This document shows positions 46,401 to 54,413 of a stretch of 64,000 bases of DNA, piece after piece. The notes under the pieces are model-generated. The model made no database searches, was not told where the DNA came from, and saw nothing but the letters and a program-made list of their open reading frames with translations. Position 1 is the first letter of the stretch; each line of letters opens with the position of its first letter. The translations under genes and the position numbers were made by a program. The stretch comes from Modicisalibacter sp033446685 (GTDB lineage Bacteria > Pseudomonadota > Gammaproteobacteria > Pseudomonadales > Halomonadaceae): the NCBI RefSeq assembly GCF_033446685.1, contig NZ_JAWQLY010000003.1, forward strand, positions 186,001 to 250,000. The letters are read 5' to 3'.

Positions 46401-49051
46401 AGGGTCTGGGCTGAGGCCAGTTTCAGATCGGAAAGCCATTGGTGAAAATAGTGCCGCACATTGACGCCTGCTTGAGTCGGAATCAGCGACAGCAACAGCG
46501 GCAGTAGCGAGGGCGCGGCGATGACCGTGATGACGAACAGCGTGCCTGCCAGAGCCGCGGGCAGAGGTAACAACCAACTGACGGCGAGGCAGGCCAGCAG
46601 CAGCGGTGCCAGCAGCGAACGGCGCAAATTGTCCATCAGTTTCAAGCGCCCGGTCCAGGGCATCGCTTGCACGAAAATCCATGGCAGCAATTGCCAGTCG
46701 CCCCGTGTCCAGCGATGTTGGCGCTTGGCGGCGACATCGTAGCGGGACGGAAATTCCTCGATGACTTCGATATCCGAGGCCAGGCCGGCGCGGGCGAAGA
46801 CACCCTCGAACAAGTCGTGGCTGAGTACGCTGTTCTCCGGCACGCGCCCGCTGAGCGAGGCTTCGAATGCATCGATATGGTAGATGCCCTTGCCGGCAAA
46901 GGAGCCCTCGCCGAGAAGATCCTGGTACAGATCCGATATGGCCGCGGCATAGGGATCGATGCCGCCGGGTGCGGAGAAAAGGCGTTGATGGATCGAACCC
47001 TGGCGGCCCAGCGGTAGCGAGGGCGTTACCCGCGGCTGGAGAATGGCGTAGCCCTCCGTGACGCGCTGGCGGCTTTCATCGAACCTGGGTTGATTCAGAG
47101 GGTGCGCCATCTTGCCGATGAGCCGACTGGCCGCCCCGCGGGGCAGCCGGGTATCCGCATCCAGCGTGATGACATAACGCACATCTCTCGGCACAGCGGA
47201 CTGGGCCAGGAACGTGGTGTCGTGGGCGCCGCGGAGCAAGCGGTTGAGTTCATGCAGCTTGCCGCGTTTGCGCTCCCAGCCCATCCAGCAATTCTCACCG
47301 TGATTGAACACCCGCCGACGGTGCAGCAAAAAAAAGCGCTCACGACCGTCATTGTCGCCATAGCGGCGGTTCAGTTGGGCGATTGCCGCGCTGGCAATCG
47401 CCAACAATGGGGCGTCCTCGGCAATATCCTCGTGCTGGGCATCGACTCCATCGGTGAGCAGGGCGTATACGATAGCGCCGCCACCGCTGGCCAGGTGATG
47501 AACCTCCAGCCGCTCGATCTGCTCGTGCAGGTCAGCCTCATTGGTCAGCAACGTCGGCACGGCGATCAGTGTGCGCAGGGTGGGTGGGACGCCTTCGGAG
47601 AGATCCAGGCTCGGCAGAGGCTGGGCACCGACGCTAAAAATGATCAGCCGATTGATCAGTAGCGTCGCCACTTCGGTGGCGGGGAGTAGCCCCAGCAGCC
47701 CCAGCAACCACAGCCACCCGAGGGGGGATTCTCCCGCGGACAGCGACCATAAAGTCACCGATGTCATCGTCAGCAACCCAGCGGTGGCTACCGCGATAAG
47801 GCCGACGTAGCCGCTCATGCCACCTGTCAGAAAGGCCTGCCGAAAGCGCTGGCGCAGCGAAGGTCGAAAGCCGATCGCTTGCTCGAGTGAAGGCCGCCCA
47901 GTGGCGATCAGAAAATAGCCGGGGTCGCCCACGCGTGCGGTCTCGACAGGGTCGTCAGCGTTTGCCATCGCCTCACGTGATGCGGCCAGGGCGTGGTCCA
48001 CTACCGCCAGTTCTTCCCGCGCAGAGCCCCGGGCCAATTGCTCCACGGCACTGCGATAGCTATTGCGGGTAGGGAAATCCAGCCTCGTGAAGAGACCACT
48101 TTGGCCAAGCCGTGCATCGACCAGACTGACGCTCTCGAACAGCTCCGCCCAGTCAATGCTCGATACGAAGCGCATACTGGTAATGATGTTGCGAACGGTG
48201 ACGTTGGCGGCGCCTTGACGCTGCTGGGCCTGCTGAATCACGTCATCGATGGAGCCGTCTTGGGCACTGACTTGCCCCTCCAGCCAGCCCACCATGGGGT
48301 TGGTTCGCGGATCTAGACCTCGCAAGCGCTTGGCCAACTGAGCGACGAAGGGCTCTGCCAATGGCGTCGTGCTGCGGGGCAACGCACTGGCATCCAGCGA
48401 GGATCGGTGCCCCTCCGGGAACAACCATCGAGTCGCAAGGGCGTCAGCCTCGTTGCGTGCAGCCTGTTCGCTAACGATCTGCTCGGCGAGTCGTCGCAGG
48501 TTCTCTACGAGTACTATTCGCAGGGTGATCGCCACCGCCCATAGTTCGCCGATGGTCAACGGTTGCACACGTTGATAGGCAGCAATGAAGCTGCGCAGAT
48601 TATCGGGGTCGAGGTGGCTGTCGGTGTGGGCGACAAAGGCCCAGGCCATACCGAAGACGCGTGGGTAGCCGGCAAAAGGGCCATCGGCCAATTTCGGTAG
48701 CTGGCGATAATAACCGGGAGGCAGATCACTACGGATCTCGCGGATTTGGGCTTCGATGAGATGATAATTGTCGAGCAGCCAGGCGGCGGCGGGAACGATA
48801 TCGCGCCCTTCGGCGACTTCTAAGGCACTTGCGCGATAAGCCCTCAGCAGAAGCTTGGCATTGTCATCGAGCCGCCTTGCCAGCGGCAACACTTTAGGCG
48901 GTTTGCCGGTGACACGCTGAGCCAGCGCAAGACTGCCGGCATGCTGTTCGAGCCGTTCGAAACTGAACAACTCTTCCCGCACCGGGGCCGTATCATGCCA
49001 GGGCGATGGCGAGGTGGAAGCCCGGCGTACAATACTAAAGAGAGAGGCCAC
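40478..49051 (-). CDS. ndvB: Cyclic beta-1,2-glucan synthase (NdvB/Cgs type)
   Basis: A giant inner-membrane enzyme of 2,857 residues that starts, elongates and cyclises beta-1,2-glucan, an osmoregulated periplasmic glucan. Several transmembrane helices start near 410 (GLIAVATAGLLTMTSVTLWS). The GT84 glycosyltransferase region has YVITLDADTRLPRG near 628 and RQHRWTRGDWQLLPW near 777. The C-terminal GH94 phosphorylase-like part has LIGGGDWNDGMNRVG near 2,523 with the catalytic Asp region. The length fits Brucella and Rhizobium Cgs (about 2,830). The start is a GTG with no clear ribosome site, so it is uncertain. Confidence 0.93.
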   Translation of the reverse strand: MASLFSIVRRASTSPSPWHDTAPVREELFSFERLEQHAGSLALAQRVTGKPPKVLPLARRLDDNAKLLLRAYRASALEVAEGRDIVPAAAWLLDNYHLIEAQIREIRSDLPPGYYRQLPKLADGPFAGYPRVFGMAWAFVAHTDSHLDPDNLRSFIAAYQRVQPLTIGELWAVAITLRIVLVENLRRLAEQIVSEQAARNEADALATRWLFPEGHRSSLDASALPRSTTPLAEPFVAQLAKRLRGLDPRTNPMVGWLEGQVSAQDGSIDDVIQQAQQRQGAANVTVRNIITSMRFVSSIDWAELFESVSLVDARLGQSGLFTRLDFPTRNSYRSAVEQLARGSAREELAVVDHALAASREAMANADDPVETARVGDPGYFLIATGRPSLEQAIGFRPSLRQRFRQAFLTGGMSGYVGLIAVATAGLLTMTSVTLWSLSAGESPLGWLWLLGLLGLLPATEVATLLINRLIIFSVGAQPLPSLDLSEGVPPTLRTLIAVPTLLTNEADLHEQIERLEVHHLASGGGAIVYALLTDGVDAQHEDIAEDAPLLAIASAAIAQLNRRYGDNDGRERFFLLHRRRVFNHGENCWMGWERKRGKLHELNRLLRGAHDTTFLAQSAVPRDVRYVITLDADTRLPRGAASRLIGKMAHPLNQPRFDESRQRVTEGYAILQPRVTPSLPLGRQGSIHQRLFSAPGGIDPYAAAISDLYQDLLGEGSFAGKGIYHIDAFEASLSGRVPENSVLSHDLFEGVFARAGLASDIEVIEEFPSRYDVAAKRQHRWTRGDWQLLPWIFVQAMPWTGRLKLMDNLRRSLLAPLLLACLAVSWLLPLPAALAGTLFVITVIAAPSLLPLLLSLIPTQAGVNVRHYFHQWLSDLKLASAQTLLWVAFLPDQTWRMLDAIVRTLVRVLVTRRHLLEWTTAAQSTGRPRLTLTGFYRSMAPGTVLALVVSLGVVSQAPQAWPIALLMLLLWSAAPAIAAWVSRPGSLAPEYPLPKAEAQELRLIARRTWRFFETFVTARDNWLPPDNFQEAPQPVIARRTSPTNMGLYLLSVLAARDFGWLGALNGAERLEATLRVMQTLPRYRGHFFNWYGTQDLRPLDPRYVSSVDSGNLAGHLLVIANACETWSKSELLPDPRPGIADNLDLVREVLQATPTAHGADIAPIEASLDEIEAHLQGDPLFATWLPALQKLSDHTTAMTHKALRSVEGDWVEELLFWVGALRQSVAEHCRDRKHIARSGPRERLLVRFRQIADTARGMALEMDFAFLLVPERQLLSIGYSLDDNTLDGNCYDLLASEARLASLLAIAKGDVPTRHWFRLGRTATPLEHGSALISWSGSMFEYLMPSLVMRAPAGSLLEQSNRLVVKRQVAYAASLGVPWGISESAYNARDREFTYQYSNFGVPGLGLKRGLSADLVVAPYATGLATMIDPLGARRNFTRLADLGALGRYGFYEALDFTRSRVPADEEVIIVRSFMAHHQGMNIVAIANTLHDGRMRERFHREPIIQASELLLQERIPRDVAIAHPRAEEVKSAPSEALNDSHAIRRIAATEVGVPVTHLLSNGRYSVMLTATGAGYSRWRHIAISRWQEDATRDHLGSFIFLRDRDTTGVWSASGPMPGKGTEAEKGSHEVLFAEDYARFTHRHGDLTTHLDVLVSGEDDGEVRRVSLTNSGRRARHIDVTSYSELVLTTPATDNAHPAFAKLFVVTEYLEELNALIATRRRRGPDEAETWAAHFAVVEGEVLSKPQYETDRARFIGRGRTVTTAAALSGEQRLTNTTGTVLDPVFSLRHRLEVAPGKIARVAFWTVVAASREALLDLIDKHHDRSAFERAKTLAWTQAQVQLRHLSVTPEEAADFQRLAAPILYADPRFRASRQAIARGAGPQSALWPHAISGDLPIVLLRIDSTDDLAQVRQLLRAHEYWRMKRLGVDLVIVNERASSYVQDLQQAIETAVHSSQSRPRIHEGHAQGSVIVLRGDLMGLDARLLLQSVARVALMAHRGPIADQLALIPPALRYPPPESISKETRLRGAVTQARGIEVPPALEFFNGLGGFDKQGKEYVTILEAGRSTPAPWLNVIANTGFGFQISAEGSGYLWADNSRENPLTPWSNDPVMDPCGDAIYVRDEESLAVWTATALPVRDEERYVARHGFGYSRFEHEAHGIALELVHFVPLDDPIRISRLILENRSDRPRRLSVTAYVEWSLGLSRSASGPFIISHMDETCGAMLVSNPWNMAFPGRVAFIDLGGLQTAWTADRSEFLGHGGSHASPAGLAGRTPLSGATGAGWDPCTALQCTVELAPGETIEIVSFIGQCHSNDEARALIALYRQADLDAELAAVTAYWQKQLGAVQVTTPDRAMDIMLNGWLLYQTLACRITARSAFYQASGAYGFRDQLQDGMALTFANPEMTRHHLLRAASRQFAEGDVQHWWLPHSGQGVRTRISDDRVWLAYASALYIATSGDAAVLDESVKFLEGALLGNDEHDAFFQPMIADEAASLYEHCARGLDQCLTLTGEHGLPLIGGGDWNDGMNRVGEAGKGESVWLGWLLVRTLDLFLPFAEQRSGEDARANRWRAHAVSLRESLEQHAWDGQWYRRATYDDGSWLGTQESDECRIDSIAQSWAVLSGAANPQRAATAMRSLERELIRKAPGLALLFWPPFDQPARDPGYICGYPPGLRENGGQYSHASMWAILAYAQLGDGDKAAELFSLLNPINHARTLEEAERYKVEPYVVAADVYSVVPHAGRGGWTWYTGSAGWMYRAGLEGILGIRREGAFLIIAPCLPAAWPGFEATISVASSHYTIQVAHSFKRHLVTSQAHLDGEAIACDAGKIRVPLDGARHHLVLAMSTNQSSVIKQSSP

Positions 49052-49284
49052 GAGCGCTATCCTGGTCGATGCGCATTACCCACTGGGGTAAGCGATGTTT
49101 CGTAACCAGAATTATGCGAAATAACCGCGAATTTGTCGGTTCGCTAGCGCACACTGCTGCCCTTCTAGGGCAGGCGAGAAATAGGCGCTTAAGCGCGCTA
49201 GCGCACTGAACGCTCCGATAACTTAGGGCAACATTGTCTCGTCGCTGTCATGCATTTCGCGGATGGCGTCACTGAGGTCACCCC

Positions 49285-49488
49285 ATGAAAAATTTCAGCG
49301 ATCTGCCTCGCAGCACCGGAACTCCAAGGACCTTGCGCCTAGTCGCTGCGCGTCGACCCGAACATGAACCGGTCGTTTTCGGCACGCTCAAGTACCTGCA
49401 CGTGCCCAGTCAAGCTAACTTGGGCGCGCCATTGCAAGCGGCTCGCGGGGACGATGAACTCATGAGCATGGAGCCCAGCCAAGTCTGA
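49285..49488 (+). CDS. Possible small protein (weak)
   Basis: A 67-codon frame starting MKNFSDLPRSTG with GAGGT about 7 nt upstream. It is proline- and arginine-rich, has no recognised motif, and stands alone in the 490-nt gap between the glucan synthase and the Crp/Fnr gene. It may not be real. The rest of the gap (49052-49284) shows only low-GC promoter-like sequence. Confidence 0.25.
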   Translation: MKNFSDLPRSTGTPRTLRLVAARRPEHEPVVFGTLKYLHVPSQANLGAPLQAARGDDELMSMEPSQV

Positions 49489-49541
49489 ACGACCTGGCGG
49501 GCCTTGGCCCGCCATTTCCAAGGATAACGCCGCTTCCGGCA

Positions 49542-50261
49542 TCAAGTGATCGTGTAATAGGGCATCAGACGATCGCTCTCCTTCTTGACCACGGCATAAC
49601 ATTCGCAGCTAAGCTGCTCGAGCCTGGGCCTGTCGAGCACCGTAATATGCCCGCGCCGGTATTCGATCACACCCAGCCTATGTAGTTTGCCAGCCGCCTC
49701 GGTGACCCCCTCGCGGCGCACCCCCAACATGTTGGCGATCAGTTCCTGGGTCATGTTCAATTGATTGCCTGGGAGTCGGTCCAGAGACAACAGCAGCCAG
49801 CGACACAACTGCTGATCGATCGAATGGTGGCGGTTGCATACCGCCGTTTGTGCCATCTGAGTGATCAGCGCCTGGGTATAGCGCAACAACAGGTGCAGCA
49901 TTTCCCCGTGGCGATTGAATTCAGCCTTGAGCTGATTCACCGGTAATCGCAACGCCTGGCCGGCACTCTGTACGATCGCCCGGTTGGTGGTGCTTTCGCC
50001 GCCCATGAAGACGGCGATACCTACCAGACCTTCGTTACCCACCACCGCGATTTCCGCGGATGCCCCGTTCTCTGTTACGTAGAGCAGCGACACGATAGCG
50101 TCACTGGGGAAATAGACATGACTCAGCGCGCCACCCGCCTCGTGCAGTACCTGCCCCAAGGAAAGCTGTACCGGCTCCAGACGCGGTGATAACCGCTGCT
50201 TGACCTCGCTGGGTAGTGCCGCCAACAGGTGATTTTTCTCAAGAGAAAGGCTCTCGGTCAT
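49542..50261 (-). CDS. Crp/Fnr-family transcriptional regulator
   Basis: A 239-residue regulator. Residues 25-140 form a cyclic-nucleotide-type beta-roll (LGQVLHEAGGALSHVYFPSD; VVGNEGLVGIAVFMGGEST). Residues 150-220 form a winged helix with the recognition part MTQELIANMLGVRREGVTEA. No N-terminal cysteine cluster is present, so it is not an iron-sulfur Fnr. The ligand-binding arginine and serine of CRP are not obvious. The ATG at 50261 has GGAG 7 nt upstream; the frame's upstream extension is rejected. It may control the glucan or antiporter genes, which is inference from proximity. Confidence 0.87.
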   Translation of the reverse strand: MTESLSLEKNHLLAALPSEVKQRLSPRLEPVQLSLGQVLHEAGGALSHVYFPSDAIVSLLYVTENGASAEIAVVGNEGLVGIAVFMGGESTTNRAIVQSAGQALRLPVNQLKAEFNRHGEMLHLLLRYTQALITQMAQTAVCNRHHSIDQQLCRWLLLSLDRLPGNQLNMTQELIANMLGVRREGVTEAAGKLHRLGVIEYRRGHITVLDRPRLEQLSCECYAVVKKESDRLMPYYTIT

Positions 50262-50558
50262 GCATCTTCTCCATCGGAAAGGACTTTCAAGCCGTAATGT
50301 TTCGTCTCTCTTCAATCTCATCGTAACGGACGCCAGGCCAATTCGCTTCGCGTAGCTGAGCCGTCGACTACCCTGAAGGTGAAGCAAAGTTCTTCTCAAT
50401 CGCTTCCATGGAGGGTTTGCTCTTGATCGGTGAGCGCGATGTACTCGTTATCCACGATGACCGTATGCTGGCACATCGGCCCAACGCCGAGGAGCCTTTC
50501 CAACCCGGAAAACTCGATAGCCGAGTACGGGCGATTCTTGTAGGGCTTTTCGAAGGGC

Positions 50559-51515
50559 GTGATCAAGTGGAGTAATCCCGAACATCCTGGAAGGCTCCTG
50601 GCCATTACCGACTTATTGACGCGCGAACCCGTGCCCGGGGTTCGCTACGAAACAGCCAGGCCCGCCACCGAAGAACAGCTTGGCAGGGTACACACCACCT
50701 CTTACATCGAGAATATTTATGCTCTGCGCGGTAAGCAGGCATGGCTGGATGTCGATACCACTGCGGTTTCTCCAGGTAGTGTCGCTGCTGCCGAAGTGGC
50801 TGCGGGCTCGGCCATTGCTGCGGTCGAGGCGGTCGTGCCAACAGCGCTTTCGCTCTTTGCCATCCCCCGGGCCACCATGCGGATTCGGTACGTGCGCGAG
50901 GTTTCTGCCTGTTCAATAACATTGCGGTGGCCGCAGCCCACGCCCAAGCCGAGCTTGGCTGCGAGCGGGTATTGATCATTGACTGGGATGTTCACCATGG
51001 CAATGGAACCCAAGATATCTTCTGGGCCTCGCCAAATGTGCTGTTCTTCGATACCCATCGTGCAGCGCCCTTCTATCCGGGTTCCGGTAACAAGGAGGAA
51101 ATCGGCGTGGGCTTGGGTGAGGGACTGACCGTTAACGTGCCCCTACCGGCCGGTTGCGGCGACCCTTCGCTGGTCAAGGCTTACCGCGAGATACTGGTCC
51201 CAGCAGTAGAGTGGTTCAGGCCAGACCTGATATTGGTCTCTGCGAGTTTCGACATGCACCGCCTGGATCTGTGCATGAATTTGAGCCATAGCGGCTTCGG
51301 CGCACTGACCGGCATCGTACAGGAACTAGCAGATAAACATTGTGATGGGCGTTTTAGCCATGGTGCTGGAGGGTGGCTACCATCTCGAATCACTGGCACG
51401 CGGAGTCCAGACCGTCCTGGAGGTCCTATCGGGTGCTGAGCCTCCCGAGATCGAGGAGCCAGGCATTAGCGAGGTGGCTAGCTTGGTCGATTTTCATCGT
51501 GACGCGTTTCGATGA
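50559..51515 (+). pseudogene. Histone-deacetylase-like (acetoin utilization/HDAC) gene, two frameshifts
   Basis: Zinc-dependent deacetylase of the class II HDAC/AcuC superfamily in three readable pieces. Piece one (NPEHPGRLLAI; YETARPATEEQLGRVHT; DTTAVSPGSVAAAEVAAG) ends near 50,850. Piece two, in another frame, carries the active-site GHHADS, ARGFCLFNNIAV and IIDWDVHHGNGTQDIF, and FRPDLILVSASFDMH, to about 51,345. Piece three, back in the first frame, carries VLEGGYHLESLARGV to the TGA. All catalytic residues survive, so damage is recent or two bases are misread. The N-terminal part before 50,559 is missing or unclear. Confidence 0.82.
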
Positions 51516-51887
51516 ACCGACATGCAGCCTATAACAAGCTATGCCGGGAAAGCTCTCTGCTGGCTTATCGAACGCTTAGCAGTGTAAGCGACAAGAATGG
51601 GCCACTGTCGACTGTCTGGCCAAATAGTAACTGAATTGACCCGACTCGACGGGCGTCCGTTCACAGCCGAATGCAGTCAACCAGGTTGATGGGGCTATCG
51701 AGGCATAACCGCCGGCTGAGACTTGGCCCCCGCCGCCTTACAGGCAGCGCATGATCAGGCCGTAAATGATCTGCTTTAGAGATCGATACATAGTGTACCT
51801 GGTTGCTGATTGGTTGCTGACTGCCCGTACCCAGAGTAACAGGTGTGAGAAGTGGAGGAGAATAACTCCTTGTTTTATTTAGAAGGT
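51516..51887. other. Right-end non-coding region of element B
   Basis: 372 nt without a gene between the HDAC-like pseudogene and the outer att repeat. It contains the third arm-type repeat. Confidence 0.5.
51800..51820 (+). repeat. Arm-type repeat copy 3 (right end of element B)
   Basis: Nineteen of 21 nt match the copy at 11637. It is itself close to a tandem of GGTTGCTGA(C/T)T. It lies 125 nt before the 46-nt att repeat, exactly the spacing seen for copy 2. Confidence 0.55.
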
Positions 51888-51971
51888 CGCATTGCAGGCG
51901 CGATCCTTAAATTAGCAAAATTGCACTCATAATCTCTTGGTCGCAGGTTCGAGTCCTGCTGGGCCCACCAT
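51888..51971 (+). repeat. Outer attR, 84 nt
   Basis: Eighty-two of 84 nt match 37242-37325. The final 46 nt match the tRNA 3' half with a single mismatch, closer than the internal copy. Core chromosome resumes after it. Confidence 0.88.
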
Positions 51972-52142
51972 TTCCTTTTCCTTCCTAAATCAGTAGTTTA
52001 CCGCCGTATTAATCCTGCCTTTCCTCGATGTTTTCATTAGCCTTGGGGACACATGGCGCGATATGAGCCCTTCCCCTCGGTTGACCCCTACAACTTTGAT
52101 ATCGTCTCGCAAGATTAACGGACAACGCGAGGAGGCAGCCTA

Positions 52143-53315
52143 ATGGTGGCCGATATTCGTTCGGAGAACACGCCCCCGACCATGGCGGCCATGCTGCTGA
52201 CCGGGCATGGCGGCATCGATAAGCTGGTCTACCATCGGGACGTGCCCACCCCCACGCCCGCGCATGGCGAGGTGCTGGTGCAGGTCACGGCGACGGCGAA
52301 GAACAACACCGACCGCAAGGCGCGCGAGGGCCTTTATCCGACCCGGGAAGAAGGCGACGTGACCTCGTTCCAGATCGGCGGCTCGCCCACGCTGAGTTTC
52401 CCGCGCATCCAGGGCGCCGATGTTGTCGGGCGCGTGGTCGCGGTGGGCGACGGCGTGAAGTCGGAACGCGTCGGCCAGCGCGGCTTGTTGGACTTCAATC
52501 TCTATGCCGACACTCGTCGCGACATCAACCTGGTCCCCGATTACTACGGCCATGGCGCCGATGGAGGCTTCGCCGAATACATCGCCGTGCCGGCGGATCA
52601 GTTTCACACGGTGGACAACCCCGAGCTGGCCGATGCCGAGCTGGCGGCTATGGGCATGTGTTCCTACCAGACCGCGCTGCACATGCTCAACGCCGCCGGC
52701 GTCAAAGCCGGCGAGCGCGTGCTGGTCACCGGCGCCAGCGGCGGCGTGGGCACGGCGCTGATTCAATTGTGTCGCGTCATGGGGGCGATACCCTATGCGT
52801 TGAGCCAGCAGGACAAGGCGCCGGCCCTGCGTGAACTCGGCGCCGAGGCGGTGCTGGATCGCTCGACCATGCAGGACTTCACCGACCGGGTGCGCGCCGT
52901 GACCGACGACCAGCCCATCGACGCGGTGATGGACCTGGTCGGGGGCGAGATGACCCACCGCTTCATCGAGGCCATGACCTTCGATATGTCGCGCCGCGAG
53001 AGCTACCCGCGGCTCTCCATTGCCGGTGCCAGTGGCGGCAACGTCAGCGAAGTGCTGTGGACGCGCATCTACTTGTATCAGGTGCAGATCTTCGGCGTTT
53101 CCCACGGCACCCGCGAGGAGGCCGAACAACTGGTGGCCTGGATACGTGGCGGTGATTTGCAGCCGGTACTGCACGCGGCGTTCAAGCTCTCCGAGCTCCA
53201 CGAAGCCGAGAACTACTTCGTCGATCGCAGCAGCAACTATTTGGGCAAGATCGTGATCGTGCCCGACGCGCAGTGGCAGACACATGGCGCGCGCTTCGCC
53301 TTGAGGAAGAAATGA
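52143..53315 (+). CDS. MDR-superfamily NAD(P)-dependent oxidoreductase (quinone-reductase-like)
   Basis: A medium-chain dehydrogenase/reductase of 390 residues. The N-terminal GroES-like domain contains KNNTDRKAREGLYPT and FPRIQGADVVGRVVAVGDG; the Rossmann part carries VLVTGASGGVGTALIQLCRV. The usual catalytic zinc ligands are not apparent, so it is probably a zinc-independent type. GAGGAGG lies about 8 nt before the ATG. It overlaps the proline-racemase homologue by 4 nt, so the two probably act in one pathway (amino-acid or hydroxyproline-like catabolism), but the substrate cannot be read from sequence. Confidence 0.85.
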   Translation: MVADIRSENTPPTMAAMLLTGHGGIDKLVYHRDVPTPTPAHGEVLVQVTATAKNNTDRKAREGLYPTREEGDVTSFQIGGSPTLSFPRIQGADVVGRVVAVGDGVKSERVGQRGLLDFNLYADTRRDINLVPDYYGHGADGGFAEYIAVPADQFHTVDNPELADAELAAMGMCSYQTALHMLNAAGVKAGERVLVTGASGGVGTALIQLCRVMGAIPYALSQQDKAPALRELGAEAVLDRSTMQDFTDRVRAVTDDQPIDAVMDLVGGEMTHRFIEAMTFDMSRRESYPRLSIAGASGGNVSEVLWTRIYLYQVQIFGVSHGTREEAEQLVAWIRGGDLQPVLHAAFKLSELHEAENYFVDRSSNYLGKIVIVPDAQWQTHGARFALRKK

Positions 53316-54385
53316 CCGTTATCGAGAGAGACCCGGTAAGGCAAGAACTCAGCGTACAATTGATCGACACCCATGCCGGTGGCGATGTCAGCCGGATCGT
53401 GGTCGGCGGTATCGACCCGCTGCCCGGTGTCACCATCAGACAGCAAATGGAATACCTGCGTGACGATGCCGATGGCCTGCGCAAGCTGCTGCTGCACGAA
53501 CCGTACGGTACGCCCGAGATGTCGGTGAACCTGCTCGCTCCCGCCACCGACCCCGAGGCGCAGATGGGCTACATCATCATGGAGGTGATGGGCTACCCGA
53601 TCTATTCCGGCTCCAATACGATCTGCACCGCCACGGCGCTACTGGAAAGCGGCATGATCGAGAAGCAGGAGGGCCGCCAGCGCTTCATCCTCGAGTCGCC
53701 GGCGGGCTTGGTGCACATCGAATCGCACGTGGAAAACGGCGTGGTGGAGGCCATCACCTGCGAAGGCCTGCCCACCTATATCGATACCTATCGAGCGAGT
53801 ATCCATGTCCCATCGATTGGCGATGTGACCTACAGCGTCGCCTATAGCGGCGGCTTCTATGCCTTGGTGGATGCCGCCGATCTGGGCTTTGTGCTGTCCC
53901 GGGAGGAAGAGCGGCGCCTGGCACAGTGCGCCCACGCCATCGTGGAGGCCATTCAGGCCAATAGCGGGTTCTCCCACTACACGCTGGGTGACGTGGGACC
54001 ACTGCCATTCTTGCACTTCATGGGACCCGTCGAGCACGTGGCCGATGGCTTCTATCGCTCACGCTCGGCCACCTACGTGCATGAACACGTGATCTGCCGC
54101 AGCACCACCGGCACCGGCACCTCGGCACGCCTGGCCCTGATGCATTACGAGGGCACCATCCGACCGGGCGATAAGCTGGAAACCGTCTCTTTGCGTGACT
54201 CGGGTTTCATCGGCGAAGTCACTGGCGTCCGCCAGCAGGACGGGCATCAGGTGGTGGAAAACACCATCACCGGCAAGGGGCACGTGCTGGCACGCTCGGA
54301 TGTCGTCGTCAACTGCGATGACCCCATGGTGGAGTGCGACGGTCTGCATCACATCCTCACCAGTGGTCACCGCAAGGTGGAATGA
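53312..54385 (+). CDS. Proline racemase / hydroxyproline epimerase-family protein lacking both cysteines
   Basis: A 357-residue member of the proline racemase fold. Family hallmarks are DTHAGGDVSRIVVGG near the N-terminus, LLAPATDPEAQMGYIIMEVM, and CRSTTGTGTSARLA. The two positions that hold catalytic residues are Ser99 (IYSGSNTI) and Thr266 (STTGTGTSA). Proline racemases and 4-hydroxyproline epimerases use Cys/Cys or Ser/Cys, and trans-3-hydroxyproline dehydratases use Cys/Thr, so the Ser/Thr pair is unusual. The reaction is therefore not predictable. The start at 53312 overlaps the MDR gene stop (ATGA). Confidence 0.85.
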   Translation: MTVIERDPVRQELSVQLIDTHAGGDVSRIVVGGIDPLPGVTIRQQMEYLRDDADGLRKLLLHEPYGTPEMSVNLLAPATDPEAQMGYIIMEVMGYPIYSGSNTICTATALLESGMIEKQEGRQRFILESPAGLVHIESHVENGVVEAITCEGLPTYIDTYRASIHVPSIGDVTYSVAYSGGFYALVDAADLGFVLSREEERRLAQCAHAIVEAIQANSGFSHYTLGDVGPLPFLHFMGPVEHVADGFYRSRSATYVHEHVICRSTTGTGTSARLALMHYEGTIRPGDKLETVSLRDSGFIGEVTGVRQQDGHQVVENTITGKGHVLARSDVVVNCDDPMVECDGLHHILTSGHRKVE

Positions 54386-54413
54386 GGCGCTTACAGTCGT
54401 TCGCTTCACTTGG

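Larger units (their letters stand above)
37325..51971. mobile_element. Integrase-less genomic island B (osmoadaptation cargo)
   Basis: 14.6 kb between two 84-nt att repeats. It contains a metallopeptidase, nhaA, a giant glucan synthase, a Crp/Fnr regulator and a frameshifted HDAC-like gene. No recombinase gene is present. Its right end carries the same arm-type repeat and att structure as element A, so it could be moved by A's integrase or be the remnant of an earlier relative. Confidence 0.75.

Noticed and set aside
47090..47662. Plus-strand frames inside the glucan synthase gene
   Set aside because: They are antisense shadows of a continuous 2,857-codon gene with clear domains.
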